From Amnibacterium sp. (lineage in GTDB: Bacteria; Actinomycetota; Actinomycetes; Actinomycetales; Microbacteriaceae): a stretch of 35,791 nucleotides of DNA. The notes below the pieces were generated by a model. It saw only the letters and a list, made by a program, of their open reading frames with translations. It searched no databases and had not been told where the DNA came from. The stretch spans positions 1-35,791 of the forward strand of contig JAICSU010000008.1 of NCBI GenBank assembly GCA_025936735.1, given 5' to 3'. This document shows positions 17,752 to 27,658 of the stretch, piece after piece. How positions within the stretch are numbered: the stretch's first letter is position 1; each line of letters opens with the position of its first letter. The position numbers and the translations under genes were made by a program.

Positions 17752-18045
17752 CTATGCGGACCGCCGCAGACGCTGAACCTCCATCGGCGCCACGAGCAGG
17801 CCGGCCGACGCCTCGGCGAATCTGCTCACGTGGTCCTTCGCGTTGTGGTCCGCCAAGGAGGCCTCGTCCAGCCACTCCTCCCACAGCACGAAGCGGCCGG
17901 ACTCGTGCGCGTCCTCAAGCACGTCGTACCTGACGCATCCGGGATCCGCGCGGCTAAGGGCGGCGAGGACCCCCAACTCTTCCCGCAACCGCTCCTCGCT
18001 TCCTGCCCGCACCTCCAGGGTCACGAGGAGCGTCGCCGCACTCAC
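17752..18045 (-). CDS. ABM-domain quinol monooxygenase-like protein
   Basis: TLLVTLEVRAGSEERLREELGVLAALSRADPGCVRYDVLED...FVLWEEW. Confidence 0.85.
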   Translation of the reverse strand: MSAATLLVTLEVRAGSEERLREELGVLAALSRADPGCVRYDVLEDAHESGRFVLWEEWLDEASLADHNAKDHVSRFAEASAGLLVAPMEVQRLRRSA

Positions 18046-19235
18046 TGCCGCGAGGCGGGCTGCAGGCTGCCGACGAGGGAGACGTCGACCCAGGCGCCCG
18101 TCTCCGATGACTGCACGATCGCGTCGTCGATCAGCGCGATCTGGTACCCGTCACGGAAGCTCGGACTGACCTCCGAGCCCTCGGCGACGGCCGCGAAGAA
18201 GTCGTGGGCCTCGATGATCTTCGTCTCGCCGTACCCGATGCCCAGTGCGGGGATCGGCCACAGGGCGCCGCCGTTCGGGTGGGCGGGACCGGTGTAGATG
18301 GTGCGGAAGCCGCGGCGGTCCCCCGGGTCGTCAGCGAACGCCACCTGGAGCTCGTCGCGTCGCTCGTAGTTGAAGAAGATGCTGCCCTTCGTCCCGTGCA
18401 CCTCGAACGTGATGTAGTTGTTCCGGCCGTACCCGTTCCGGGTCGCTTCGATCGAGCCGACCGCGCCGCCGGTGAACCGGATCATCGTCATCACCTCGTC
18501 GTCTACGTCCACCGGGCCGCGCGGACCGTCGCCGCCGCGCGTCGTGCCCAGTGAGTCCGCCCCGCCGGACTGCAGTGGCCGGTCGTGGATGAAGGTCGAC
18601 AGCAGCGCATTGACCTGCGCGAAGTCGCCGACGAGGTAGCGGGCGATGTCGACGACATGCGTCGCGATGTCGCCGAGGGCGCCGGAGCCGGCGATCGCCT
18701 TCTGGAAGCGCCAGGACAGGGGGGAGTCGGGATCGGCGCTCCAGTCCTGCAGGTACGTGCCGCGGAAGTTGGTGATCGTGCCGATGGCGCCCTCGTCGAT
18801 GAACTTCTTCGCCAGGGCGACGGCCGGGGTGCGTCGGTAGTTGAACGCCACCATGTTGACGACGCCCGCCTCGGTCACCGCCTCGTACATGGCCCGCGCC
18901 TCGTCGCTCGTGCGGGCGAGGGGCTTCTCGCTGATGATGTGCTTGCCCGCCTTGGCGGCGGCGATGGCGATCTCGGCGTGCAGATGGTTGGGCGTCGCGA
19001 TGTCCACCACGTCGATCTCGGGGTCCTCGACCACGGTGCGCCAGTCCCCCGTGTAGCGCTGGAAGCCGAATCGTCGCGACGCCTCCTCGGCGAGGCTCTC
19101 GGTCGCCTCGGCGATCGTCCTGCGCACCGGCAGCGCGGGCGCCGGCCAGAAGAACATCGGCATCGCCGCATAGGCCAGGGAGTGGGCCTTGCCCATGAAG
19201 CCGGCACCGATCAGGCCGACGTTGAGTTCCTTCAC
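18042..19235 (-). CDS. Gfo/Idh/MocA family oxidoreductase
   Basis: VGLIGAGFMGKAHSLAY, DIATPNHLHAEIAIAAAKAGKHIISEKPLA. Confidence 0.93.
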   Translation of the reverse strand: MKELNVGLIGAGFMGKAHSLAYAAMPMFFWPAPALPVRRTIAEATESLAEEASRRFGFQRYTGDWRTVVEDPEIDVVDIATPNHLHAEIAIAAAKAGKHIISEKPLARTSDEARAMYEAVTEAGVVNMVAFNYRRTPAVALAKKFIDEGAIGTITNFRGTYLQDWSADPDSPLSWRFQKAIAGSGALGDIATHVVDIARYLVGDFAQVNALLSTFIHDRPLQSGGADSLGTTRGGDGPRGPVDVDDEVMTMIRFTGGAVGSIEATRNGYGRNNYITFEVHGTKGSIFFNYERRDELQVAFADDPGDRRGFRTIYTGPAHPNGGALWPIPALGIGYGETKIIEAHDFFAAVAEGSEVSPSFRDGYQIALIDDAIVQSSETGAWVDVSLVGSLQPASRQ

Positions 19236-19296
19236 GTTTTCGCTCTTCCTCTCGAATGGGTGTCCGGTACCGGCGGCGCCGGCCCGCGCCGCCGGG

Positions 19297-20118
19297 TCAG
19301 GCCGACAGCAGCCGGTCCAGGTACGCCTTGCTGATCGCCGCTGCGCCGGCCGGGTCTCCGTCGTACGAGTCCAGCTCGACCATCAGCCAGCTGTCGTAGT
19401 CGCTCTCGCGGACCGCGGCGATCACGTCCGGGAGATCGATCACGCCCTCGCCGAGCGGCAGGAACGCGAACGGATCGGGCCGGAAGTCCTTCAGGTGCAC
19501 GTGTCGCACCCGGTCGGGGTAGGCGCGGATCAGTGCGGCCGGGTCACCACCGCCCGCTGCGAGGTGGGCGGTGTCCGGGCAGAACCCGATCCGGGTGAGC
19601 GCCATGATGCGCTCGAGCTCCTCCGGGCTCTCGACGATGGTGCTGAGGTGCGGGTGGTAGCTGGCCGTCAGGCCGAACTCCTCCGCGATGTCCACCACGC
19701 GGTCCAGGCTCTCGCCGAGCCGCCGGTAGTCGTCGTCCTGCGTCCCCGCTGCTCGCCGGGCTCCGCCGCCCACGACGAGGCGCTGGGCTCCGAAGGTCGC
19801 TGCGAGGTCGGCGGCGCGGCGGATCCGGTGCATCTCGTCGGGCAGGATGTCCGCGTAGATGAAGTTCGCGCCGGTGTAGACGCTGACCAGCTGCAGCCCT
19901 GCGTCGTGGAGCGCGCCGCGCAGCTCGTCCGGCCGATCGGCGTAGTCCGCCACGTTCCCGTCGAACATCTCGACCCCCGCGTACCCGGCCGCCCCGATGT
20001 CCCGGATCGCGTCGGGCATCGACCCGTTGGCCCGGTAGAAGAGGTCCTTGACGCTGGTGACCCCGGTGGGCTCGCCGACGACGCCGCCCCAGGTGATCGT
20101 GCAGTAGCCGATGTTCAT
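19297..20118 (-). CDS. Sugar phosphate isomerase/epimerase (TIM barrel, IolE-like)
   Basis: IGYCTITWGG, IGAAGYAGVEMFDGN, FCPDTAHLAAGGGDP. Confidence 0.88.
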   Translation of the reverse strand: MNIGYCTITWGGVVGEPTGVTSVKDLFYRANGSMPDAIRDIGAAGYAGVEMFDGNVADYADRPDELRGALHDAGLQLVSVYTGANFIYADILPDEMHRIRRAADLAATFGAQRLVVGGGARRAAGTQDDDYRRLGESLDRVVDIAEEFGLTASYHPHLSTIVESPEELERIMALTRIGFCPDTAHLAAGGGDPAALIRAYPDRVRHVHLKDFRPDPFAFLPLGEGVIDLPDVIAAVRESDYDSWLMVELDSYDGDPAGAAAISKAYLDRLLSA

Positions 20119-20218
20119 CGATGCTCCTTCGTGCTGATGCGATGCTCGACTCGCCGGCCTAGCGGGCGAGCCGGACCGGCGCAGGCGCTCCGGCGCCCCA
20201 CCGGCGATGGCGGACGGG

Positions 20219-21205
20219 TCACTTCTTCCGTGCCAGGGCGACGGCGAGGATGATGATCGCCCCGCGGATGATCTGCTGCTGGCTGCTGTCCAGTCCGGCG
20301 AGCACGAGCCCGTTGTTGATGAGCCCGATCAGCAGCGCCCCGAATGCGGTGCCGACCACGGTCCCCGCACCACCGAAGAGGCTCGTCCCGCCGAGGATCA
20401 CCGCGGCGATCGCCGAGAGCTCATCGCCGTCACCCCACTGGAAGCGGCCGGACTGAAGGCGGCCGGCGTAGAGCATCCCCGCGATGCTGGCGATGATCGC
20501 CGAGACGAGCAGCACGGTGAACTTGATCCGCCGGGTCCGGATACCCGTGTACTCCGCCGCGGTGCGGTTGCCTCCCGTGGCGAGCACCTGACGCCCGTAC
20601 CGGGTCCGGCCGAGCACCACGGCGCCGACCGCGACCGCGACGACCGCCCAGATCACGAGCACGGGGATCGGACCGATGCTCCCCGATCCGAACAGGTTGT
20701 TGAACGTGTCGTCGAGGATCGGCTCCGGCGCGGAGTTGGTGATGTACTGCGCGGTCCCCGCAGCCACCCCGAGCATGCCGAGCGTCACGAGGAACGAGGG
20801 GATCCCGAGCAGGCTGACGAGGGCGCCGTTGATGGTGCCGACGACCACGCCGACCAGCAGACCGGCGAGGATCCCCGGGATCAGGCCGAGGCTGGAGACG
20901 GTCATCGCCGCGGCGACGCTCGACAGGCCAGCGACAGAACCGACGCTGAGATCGATCTCGGCGGCGGAGATCACGAAGGTCATGCCGACTGCGATCACCG
21001 CGATCGTGGCGGTCTGGCTGAGGATGTTCACCAGGTTGTTGGGTGACAGGAAGCCCTGGTCGCCGAGTAGGACGGCGAAGAAGACGAACACCACGACGAA
21101 CCCGATGTAGATGACGTAGCGGCGCCAGTCGAGGTCACGGAGGAACCCGGGGCCCGCGGCCCTCATCCGGGTTCCCAGCGGGACGGCGGGGTCGGTCTTG
21201 GTCAT
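20219..21205 (-). CDS. Sugar ABC transporter permease (RbsC-type)
   Basis: GMTFVISAAEIDLSVGSVAGL, GRQVLATGGNRTAAEYTGI, AAVILGGTSLFGG. Confidence 0.93.
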   Translation of the reverse strand: MTKTDPAVPLGTRMRAAGPGFLRDLDWRRYVIYIGFVVVFVFFAVLLGDQGFLSPNNLVNILSQTATIAVIAVGMTFVISAAEIDLSVGSVAGLSSVAAAMTVSSLGLIPGILAGLLVGVVVGTINGALVSLLGIPSFLVTLGMLGVAAGTAQYITNSAPEPILDDTFNNLFGSGSIGPIPVLVIWAVVAVAVGAVVLGRTRYGRQVLATGGNRTAAEYTGIRTRRIKFTVLLVSAIIASIAGMLYAGRLQSGRFQWGDGDELSAIAAVILGGTSLFGGAGTVVGTAFGALLIGLINNGLVLAGLDSSQQQIIRGAIIILAVALARKK

Positions 21206-22713
21206 GCTCGGACTCCCTGAACTGCGAGTTGAAGTGATTCCTCGTCGTCGATCTCCTGACGAGGGATGTCGTCGACGATCGAGCCGTCCCGGACGACGAG
21301 CACGCGGTCGCTCACGGCGAGCAGCTCGGGCAGCTCGGACGAGATGATGAGGACGGCGCGGCCCTCATCGGCCAGGCTCCGGATCCGGTCGAGGATCTCG
21401 CTCTTGGTGCCGATGTCGACGCCGGCGGTGGGCTCGTCGAGGATGAGGATGCGGGGGTCGGTCCCGAGCCACTTCGCGAGCACGACCTTCTGCTGGTTTC
21501 CGCCGGACAGCAGCCGCACCGGACGGCCGGGGTTGGCCACTTTCACCCCGAACCGCTTGATGAGCGACGCCGCCAGCTCCCTGCCCGCGGAGCCGCTGAG
21601 CAGGGGACCCCGGCGGATCTTCTCAAGCAGCGGGAGCAACAGGTTCTCGCGGACCGAGTGGTCGAGCACGAGGCCCTGGTCCCGCCGGTCCTCGGGGATG
21701 AGGGCGAGCCCGGCCGCGATAGCGCGGTCCGGGGATGATAGGTCCACCTTCTTCCCGCGGATCAGCACCTCTCCCCGCTTGATCGCATCGATCCCGAACA
21801 GCACCCGTGCGAGTTCCGTGCGACCGCTGCCCATCAGGCCGGCGAGCCCGACGATCTCCCCAGCGTGCAGCGTGAAGGACACGTCGCGGACTCGAGGTCC
21901 GGCGTTCAGGCCCCGAGCCTCGAGGAGCACCTCCTGTCGAGCAGCGCCTCGCTCGCGCGGTCGGTAGGTGAGCTCGCCCTCGATCTTCTTGCCGACGATG
22001 CCTTCGACGATGGCTGCGGGCGAGGTCTGGGAGAGGTCGGAGGTGAACAGCTTCCGGCCGTCCCGCAGCACGGTGATCCGGTCGGCGACCTGATACACCT
22101 CGTCCATCCGATGGGAGATGTAGATGATCGAGATGCCGCGGGCCTTCAACCGCTCGATGAGGGCGAAGAGCGCCGCCGTCTCGTGCCGCGCGAGGCTCGC
22201 CGTCGGCTCGTCCATGATCAGCACACGGGCGTTTTGTGCCAGCGCTTTCGCGATCTCTGTGAGCTGCCAGTAGGCCGTGCCCAGCCGCCCGACCTCGGCC
22301 TTCGGATCGAGGTCCACCTCCATCTCCGCCAGCACGGCTCGAGTTCTCCTCACCGACTCCTTGTCATTGATGAACCCACCGCTGAGTGGCTCGATGCCCA
22401 GGAAGATGTTCTGCGCAACGGTCAGACTCGGCACGAGACTGAACTCCTGGAACACCATCCCGATACCGGCAGCCTTGGCGTCCTGAATCGAGGTGATGTT
22501 CACCCGTTCCCCGCCGACGAAGATCTCCCCCGCGCTCGGCTGGTACACCCCCTGGATGATCTTCATCAAGGTCGACTTGCCTGCGCCGTTGCCGCCAGCA
22601 AGCGCATGGACCTCGCCGTGTCGCACGTCGAAGTCGATGTCCCTCAGGACCGTGACCGGGCCGAAACTCTTCGAGATGGCCCGGGTCTCGACCGCGTTGG
22701 CCGCGTCCGCCAT
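21202..22713 (-). CDS. Sugar ABC transporter ATP-binding protein (RbsA-type, two NBDs)
   Basis: GGNGAGKSTLMKII, LSGGNQQKVVLAKWLGTDPRILILDEPTAGVDIG. Confidence 0.95.
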   Translation of the reverse strand: MADAANAVETRAISKSFGPVTVLRDIDFDVRHGEVHALAGGNGAGKSTLMKIIQGVYQPSAGEIFVGGERVNITSIQDAKAAGIGMVFQEFSLVPSLTVAQNIFLGIEPLSGGFINDKESVRRTRAVLAEMEVDLDPKAEVGRLGTAYWQLTEIAKALAQNARVLIMDEPTASLARHETAALFALIERLKARGISIIYISHRMDEVYQVADRITVLRDGRKLFTSDLSQTSPAAIVEGIVGKKIEGELTYRPRERGAARQEVLLEARGLNAGPRVRDVSFTLHAGEIVGLAGLMGSGRTELARVLFGIDAIKRGEVLIRGKKVDLSSPDRAIAAGLALIPEDRRDQGLVLDHSVRENLLLPLLEKIRRGPLLSGSAGRELAASLIKRFGVKVANPGRPVRLLSGGNQQKVVLAKWLGTDPRILILDEPTAGVDIGTKSEILDRIRSLADEGRAVLIISSELPELLAVSDRVLVVRDGSIVDDIPRQEIDDEESLQLAVQGVRA

Positions 22714-22770
22714 GTCACTCCTCCTCGCTCGGCGGATGCGGCGCCGGGTGTCCGACGCCGCATCCTCGGG

Positions 22771-23928
22771 TCACTTCTGGAAGGAGTTCGCCACCGACGC
22801 CGGGGGCGCCGCGTGGTACACCTGCTGCCAGGCGTTCAGAACGTTCGAGTGATCCACAGGCAGGGCGGGGACCGCCACGTATGCCGGCGTCGACTTGCCG
22901 AGGAGGGCGAGCGCCCCGAGCTTCGCCTCCGTGACTCCCTGGTCGAAGGGCCGCTGGGCGCCGAGGCCCACGACCAGCTTGTTCTTGGCGAGGGCGATGG
23001 CGACGTTGGTGCCGAGGTCTTCCGTCGCGATCTTGAGGTTCTGGTTCCCCGCCGCACGTGCGGCCGCCATGACCCCTTCGGCGGGGACGTCCCACACCGC
23101 CCAGATCCCGGCGAGGTCGGGGTGCTTCGTCAGCATGGCACTGGCCGCTACCTGCGCTTGCCCAGCGAAGTCCGGACCGGCGATGCCCGTCGTTGCGACG
23201 ATCTTGATCTTCGGGAACTTCTTGATCGTGTCGGTGAAGCCCTGGTACCGCTGCTTCGTCACAAAGAAGTCCGCCTGGTGGAAGATGGCGCCGATCTTGC
23301 CCTGGCCGCCCAGCGCTTTGACCATCTCATAGGCCGAGACCACGCCGTTTCCGTAGTTGTCGGCGGAAACATCCGAGACGTAGTCCTTGCCAGCGGTCAT
23401 GCCGTTCGGCACGTTGTCCATGAAGACGAGCTTCGCGCCGGCGGCCGCGGCCGCGTTGTAGGCCGAGGCGGTCGCTACCGGGTCGGTCGGGATCGACACG
23501 ACGATGTCAGGCTTCTTCGTCATCACCGTCTGCAGCTGCGAGACCTGCAGATCGGGCTTGAAGTTCGCATCCGTGTTGGCGATGAGGGTGATCCCGAGTT
23601 GCGCGAACTCGCTCTTCAGACCCGCGATCTGCGCCGTCGCCCAGTCGTTGCCTCCGTAGTGCATGACGATCGCCGCCGTCGCGTGCTTCGCCTTGACCGC
23701 GGCGATGTCAGCCGGCGTGAGGTTCGCCGAGCTTGCGGGCTGCGCGGTCTCGCCGTGCGGCCCCTTGCTCAGCACAGCCCCCGTCCCCATGGACGCCAGG
23801 GCGGCCTCCGCCTTCTTGACATCCGCGTTGTCGGCACTGGTCGTCCCCGCACCATTCGTCGAGCTGCAGCCCACCAGACCGGCGAGCACGGCTGCGGTCG
23901 CCACCGTCAATGCAACAGCACGTCTCAT
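22771..23928 (-). CDS. Sugar ABC transporter substrate-binding lipoprotein
   Basis: Lipobox LAGLVGCSS; periplasmic-binding fold VVSIPTDPVATASAYNAAAAAGAKLVFMDNVP. Confidence 0.9.
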   Translation of the reverse strand: MRRAVALTVATAAVLAGLVGCSSTNGAGTTSADNADVKKAEAALASMGTGAVLSKGPHGETAQPASSANLTPADIAAVKAKHATAAIVMHYGGNDWATAQIAGLKSEFAQLGITLIANTDANFKPDLQVSQLQTVMTKKPDIVVSIPTDPVATASAYNAAAAAGAKLVFMDNVPNGMTAGKDYVSDVSADNYGNGVVSAYEMVKALGGQGKIGAIFHQADFFVTKQRYQGFTDTIKKFPKIKIVATTGIAGPDFAGQAQVAASAMLTKHPDLAGIWAVWDVPAEGVMAAARAAGNQNLKIATEDLGTNVAIALAKNKLVVGLGAQRPFDQGVTEAKLGALALLGKSTPAYVAVPALPVDHSNVLNAWQQVYHAAPPASVANSFQK

Positions 23929-23974
23929 ACGATTCTCCTTTGAACATGAGGGGCCGCCCGAGGTGCGGAGTTTT

Positions 23975-24014
23975 CCGTGAACGTTCACGGCCGTCCTCAT
24001 CGTGAACGTTCACG
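23975..24014. promoter_or_regulatory. Two LacI-type operators
   Basis: Perfect palindromes CCGTGAACGTTCACGG (23975-23990) and CGTGAACGTTCACG (24001-24014), centres 25 bp apart, upstream of the ABC operon and next to lacI-type gene. Confidence 0.9.
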
Positions 24015-24176
24015 GCGCTACTGTCAAGGCGGTTCGATCACGAAGAGGTCACACCTCATGAGAAGGATGAAGAATCGTGAGCGGTCGCCGTCCGAACTCA
24101 ACGAGCTCGGTGTGCACCGACCCCGACGAGACCCTGCTATCACAGGCCTTGACGGGCCGAGGCGGGAGGAAGTCGG

Positions 24177-25220
24177 TTGACGAGCGGAGGACCGGGCGCA
24201 TCGGCGAGTCGGGCGGCGCGGAAGCCCAGCATCAATGATGTGGCGCGCATCGCCGGCGTCTCGTACCAGACCGTCTCCCGCGTGATCAACAACGCGAGTG
24301 ACGTCAACGCTGAGACGCGACAGCGCATCCTTCAGGTGATCGACGACGTCGGTTACCGGCGGAACCGGGTGGCCACCGCCCTCGTCACGAAGCGCTCCAC
24401 CGCCCTCGGCATCGTCACCAGCGATTCGCCTCGGTTCGGCCCGATCGGGACGTTGGTCGCCCTCGAGAAGGAAGCCCGACGGAACGGGTACGGCACCACG
24501 GTCGTCACGGTGGAAGAGCCCTACGAGGGGTCGGTCGAGGCGGCGCTCGAGGCCCTGGAGGACGCCGGTGTCGCAGGGATCGTGGTCATCGCGCCCCTGC
24601 TGACGATGGCCGCTCCGGTGTGGAACGCCAAGGTGCGAGTTCCGGTGGAGATGATCGCAGCCGGCGTCTCCTCCACTCCTGATGTCGTGACCTACTCCGA
24701 GAACCAGGAGCTGGGGGCACGGATGGCCACCCAGCATCTGATCGATCTCGGGCACACGGACATCGGGCACCTGGGAGGTTCCCTGCACTGGTTCGACGCC
24801 CGATCCCGGAAGCGCGGCTGGGAGTCGGCGTTACGGGATGCCGGCTTGGCTCCCGGTCTGTACCTCGAGGGCGATTGGAGCCCGAGATGGGCCTACGAGA
24901 CCGGCCTGCGTCTGATCGATGAGGGCGCTCTTCCGGACGCCGTGTTCGCCGTCAGCGACCACACCGCCCTCGGGCTGATCCGCGCGGTGACGGAGCGGGG
25001 ACTGCGCGTCCCGGAGGACGTGAGCGTGGTGGGATTCGACGACGTGGAGGGATCGGACTTCTTCCTCCCGCCCCTCACGACGGTGCGCCAAGACTTCGGC
25101 GCGTTGGCTCATGCCAGCCTCGAGGTCCTCCTCGCGACCATCGAGGGCCGCGAGGTCATCCCGTCTCCGAGCGCTCCGACGATGGTGGTTCGAGACAGTA
25201 CGGCCTCGCCCGCCTCGTAA
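24177..25220 (+). CDS. LacI-family transcriptional regulator
   Basis: SINDVARIAGVSYQTVSRVINNASDVNAETRQRILQVIDDVGYRRN; TTG start after GGGAGGA. Confidence 0.93.
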   Translation: MTSGGPGASASRAARKPSINDVARIAGVSYQTVSRVINNASDVNAETRQRILQVIDDVGYRRNRVATALVTKRSTALGIVTSDSPRFGPIGTLVALEKEARRNGYGTTVVTVEEPYEGSVEAALEALEDAGVAGIVVIAPLLTMAAPVWNAKVRVPVEMIAAGVSSTPDVVTYSENQELGARMATQHLIDLGHTDIGHLGGSLHWFDARSRKRGWESALRDAGLAPGLYLEGDWSPRWAYETGLRLIDEGALPDAVFAVSDHTALGLIRAVTERGLRVPEDVSVVGFDDVEGSDFFLPPLTTVRQDFGALAHASLEVLLATIEGREVIPSPSAPTMVVRDSTASPAS

Positions 25221-25421
25221 CCGCGGTCGGACAGGGCGCCCGTTCGACGGAGTCGCGTCGTACCACCCTCATGCGTCCGCGACGCGACGCGGGCGAGGTG
25301 GGTCAGCTCTCATGTCACGAACTGAATCGAATCGACCCTTCCACGCCGACACCTGAACGAGACCGAGGCCATATGCCTGTCAACGCCTGCATTCGGAGTG
25401 CCTGATCAGAACTTGTTTCGG

Positions 25422-25806
25422 TCAGTCTAGAGAGTCCTCATATGCCGCGTCAGACAACTGAAATCGGCCACGAGGGAGCGAGACGCCTAGTGGGCCTGAG
25501 CCTTTACGCATAGTGAGCACGTCGACGATCTGCTCGACACCGGGCGCTCCTGCCAGGCGCTCTGCGACAGGGTAAACGCGACAAGCGAGCTCGCCGATCC
25601 CACCGTCGGAAGGGAAGGGATCAACGCCATCCACCAGGACGGTCGGCGAGCCCGCGAAGGACAGCGCTGCCGCCTGCTCGGGCGTCCAGACGACGTGGAC
25701 GTCCACGTCGACTGCTCTCAACCCGGACCGCTCGAGCGCCCCGTACGTGCGCCAGAGCGGTCTCCCAACTCGGGCAGGCTTCGATCCGCAGAATGTCGAC
25801 CCTCAT
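25422..25806 (-). pseudogene. Frameshifted thioredoxin-like CPxW protein
   Basis: MRVDILRIEACPSWETALAHVRG in one frame continues as ERSGLRAVDVDVHVVWTPEQAAALSFAGSPTVLVDGVDPFPSDG in another; one +1/-2 shift near 25735. Confidence 0.65.
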
Positions 25807-25884
25807 GAACACCGGAGCGGAGGCGCTCGGGGTCTGGAAGCGGGGAGTCGACAGTCACGGTGAGCCTCATCCCGGCGGTCCGAG

Positions 25885-25932
25885 CCGGTCCGAGCCGCCA
25901 CGTGAACCCCCCAATCTTCCGCGGGTTCTTCT
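25885..25932 (+). repeat. Diverged third copy of tRNA-Phe 3' end plus terminator (possible ancient att scar)
   Basis: ccggtccgagccgccacgtgaaccccc matches ccggtcggagccaccacgagaaccccc (17634-17660) at 24/27, then a shared gggttcttct. Confidence 0.5.
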
Positions 25933-25968
25933 CTTTCGGTGGCTCGCCGGGCCCCGACGACGATGACG

Positions 25969-26550
25969 TCAGGAGTAGCCGCGGCGCAGCAGCATGGCGG
26001 CAGCGGATTCGAACTCGGCGGGCGACGGGATCTCGAAGTCGAGCGCGTTGGCGTACCGGGCGATGATGTTGAACACCGCCCCGACGGCTGCGGCGTCCTC
26101 GAGCTCCTCGAGGGTCACGCCGCTCGCGAGCGCGTTCCGCACGTCGTCCGGGCCGAGAGCGTCGGGCTCCCGGGTCTGCTTCTCGAGGAAGGCGAGCGCC
26201 GCACGCAGCCGTTCCGGGATGGGCGCCGACCGGTAGTCCTCGAGCGTCGCGTCCACGACCGCTCGGTCCAGGCCGTGCACGGCGACCGCGCCGTGTGCGC
26301 CGACGCAGAAGGGGCAGGTGTTCCACGACGCGACGACCGCAGCCATGAGCTCGCGCTCCGCGACGGCCCAGCCGCTCGGGCCCCGCATGGCGCGGTGAGT
26401 CCAGGCGCCGAGCGCCGGCCCGGCGAAGCCCCGGTCGTAGAAGGCGACGCGCGCCGCATCCGGCAGGCGGAACCCGGCGACCCGGGAGATGAACGCGATC
26501 AGGAGGCGGTGGCGGATGGTGTCGCCGCGCTCGACCTCACGGAGCCGCAT
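25969..26550 (-). CDS. Carboxymuconolactone decarboxylase/AhpD-like protein
   Basis: AAVVASWNTCPFCVGAHGAVAV (CxxC CMD motif). Confidence 0.85.
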   Translation of the reverse strand: MRLREVERGDTIRHRLLIAFISRVAGFRLPDAARVAFYDRGFAGPALGAWTHRAMRGPSGWAVAERELMAAVVASWNTCPFCVGAHGAVAVHGLDRAVVDATLEDYRSAPIPERLRAALAFLEKQTREPDALGPDDVRNALASGVTLEELEDAAAVGAVFNIIARYANALDFEIPSPAEFESAAAMLLRRGYS

Positions 26551-26872
26551 CGCGCGCCTGCTCGATGATCCGTGCGGCCGCGTCCCAGCGGCGCAGTCCC
26601 GCCCCGATCGCCGCTGACAGCACCAGCTCGAACGCCGGCACATCCGAGCCGAGCGCCTCGCGGACCGCCGCCACCTGCGCGTCCGTCACCCTCGACGACT
26701 CACCGCCGACCTGGGCCGCCAGGGCGCTGTACGGACCGGGCTTCGGCCGCCCGCCGGCACCGACCTCGAGCGCTTCTGCGCGGAGCGCGTGATCGAGCGC
26801 TCCCGCTTTCAGCACCCGGTCCCGGAGCCGGGCCGCGAGCTCCGCGTGATCGTGTGGGACGTCCCGCGCCAT
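26537..26872 (-). CDS. Conserved hypothetical protein upstream of the CMD protein
   Basis: 111-aa ORF overlapping the CMD gene start; coding-like composition. Confidence 0.55.
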   Translation of the reverse strand: MARDVPHDHAELAARLRDRVLKAGALDHALRAEALEVGAGGRPKPGPYSALAAQVGGESSRVTDAQVAAVREALGSDVPAFELVLSAAIGAGLRRWDAAARIIEQARDAAP

Positions 26873-26952
26873 CCGACGACGGTAGTCCGCACGCCGCCGA
26901 TCGAGTAGGCGCGGTCTGCTACGCGGGATCCGTCAGCGCGGCCCCGGCGGCC

Positions 26953-27576
26953 TCACGCCACCGTGGCGACCTGCTCCACGACGAGGCCGGCTCCGACGAC
27001 CAGCATGGCGATGCCGGCGACCTTGGCGACGACGACGGTCGTCCGCGGGCGCGATCGCAGCAGGCGGCGGGCGAGCGCCGCGACGGTCGAGTAGACGATC
27101 GCGCAGTCGAGCAGGTGGAGGGCACCGAGGATGAGCATCTGCACGACGGAGGGCAGTCCCCCGGGGGTCGTGAACTGCGGCAGCAGCGCGAGCAGGAGCA
27201 GCAGCCCCTTCGGGTTGAACCCGCTCACGCCCACGCCGCGCAGGAACCTGCCCACAGCGTTTCGCCCCATCGTCCGGTCGCCGACGTCGAGCCGGGGCGC
27301 GCTCCGCAGAAGCGCGGTGCCTCCGAGCCAGATCAGGTAGGCAGCCCCCGCCAGCGTGAGCACGAGCAGCGCCATCGGGAACCGAGCCACGAAGGCCCCC
27401 ACCCCGACCGCGACCACGGCGACCACGACCGCGTAGCCGACGAGGATGCCGAGGATCGAGGGCACGAACGACCGCGACTGCACCCCGGATGCGATCGCGT
27501 ACGCCCAGTCCGCACCGGGCGTGAGCACCAGCAGCGCCGCGACGAACCAGAACTGCGCGACCAGCACCGCATCCAT
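26953..27576 (-). CDS. LysE-family translocator
   Basis: LVLTPGADWAYAIASGVQSRS, VGVSGFNPKGLLLLLALLPQF. Confidence 0.92.
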   Translation of the reverse strand: MDAVLVAQFWFVAALLVLTPGADWAYAIASGVQSRSFVPSILGILVGYAVVVAVVAVGVGAFVARFPMALLVLTLAGAAYLIWLGGTALLRSAPRLDVGDRTMGRNAVGRFLRGVGVSGFNPKGLLLLLALLPQFTTPGGLPSVVQMLILGALHLLDCAIVYSTVAALARRLLRSRPRTTVVVAKVAGIAMLVVGAGLVVEQVATVA

Positions 27577-27658
27577 GAGGCCCCTCCCCCTTCAACCTGA
27601 GGAGAAGTTACGCAAAGAGGTCCGGGATGTGCTCCCGTAATGCGTCTGTCGACGCGAG

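Noticed and set aside
17597-17884. Minus-strand ORF ending VVAPTGVDPVTFRFSVA
   Set aside because: Its C-terminus is the antisense translation of the tRNA-Phe att fragment, a typical spurious ORF.
21865-23943. 692-aa + strand ORF over the ABC genes
   Set aside because: Antisense to well-supported ABC ATPase and SBP genes; Arg/His-rich.
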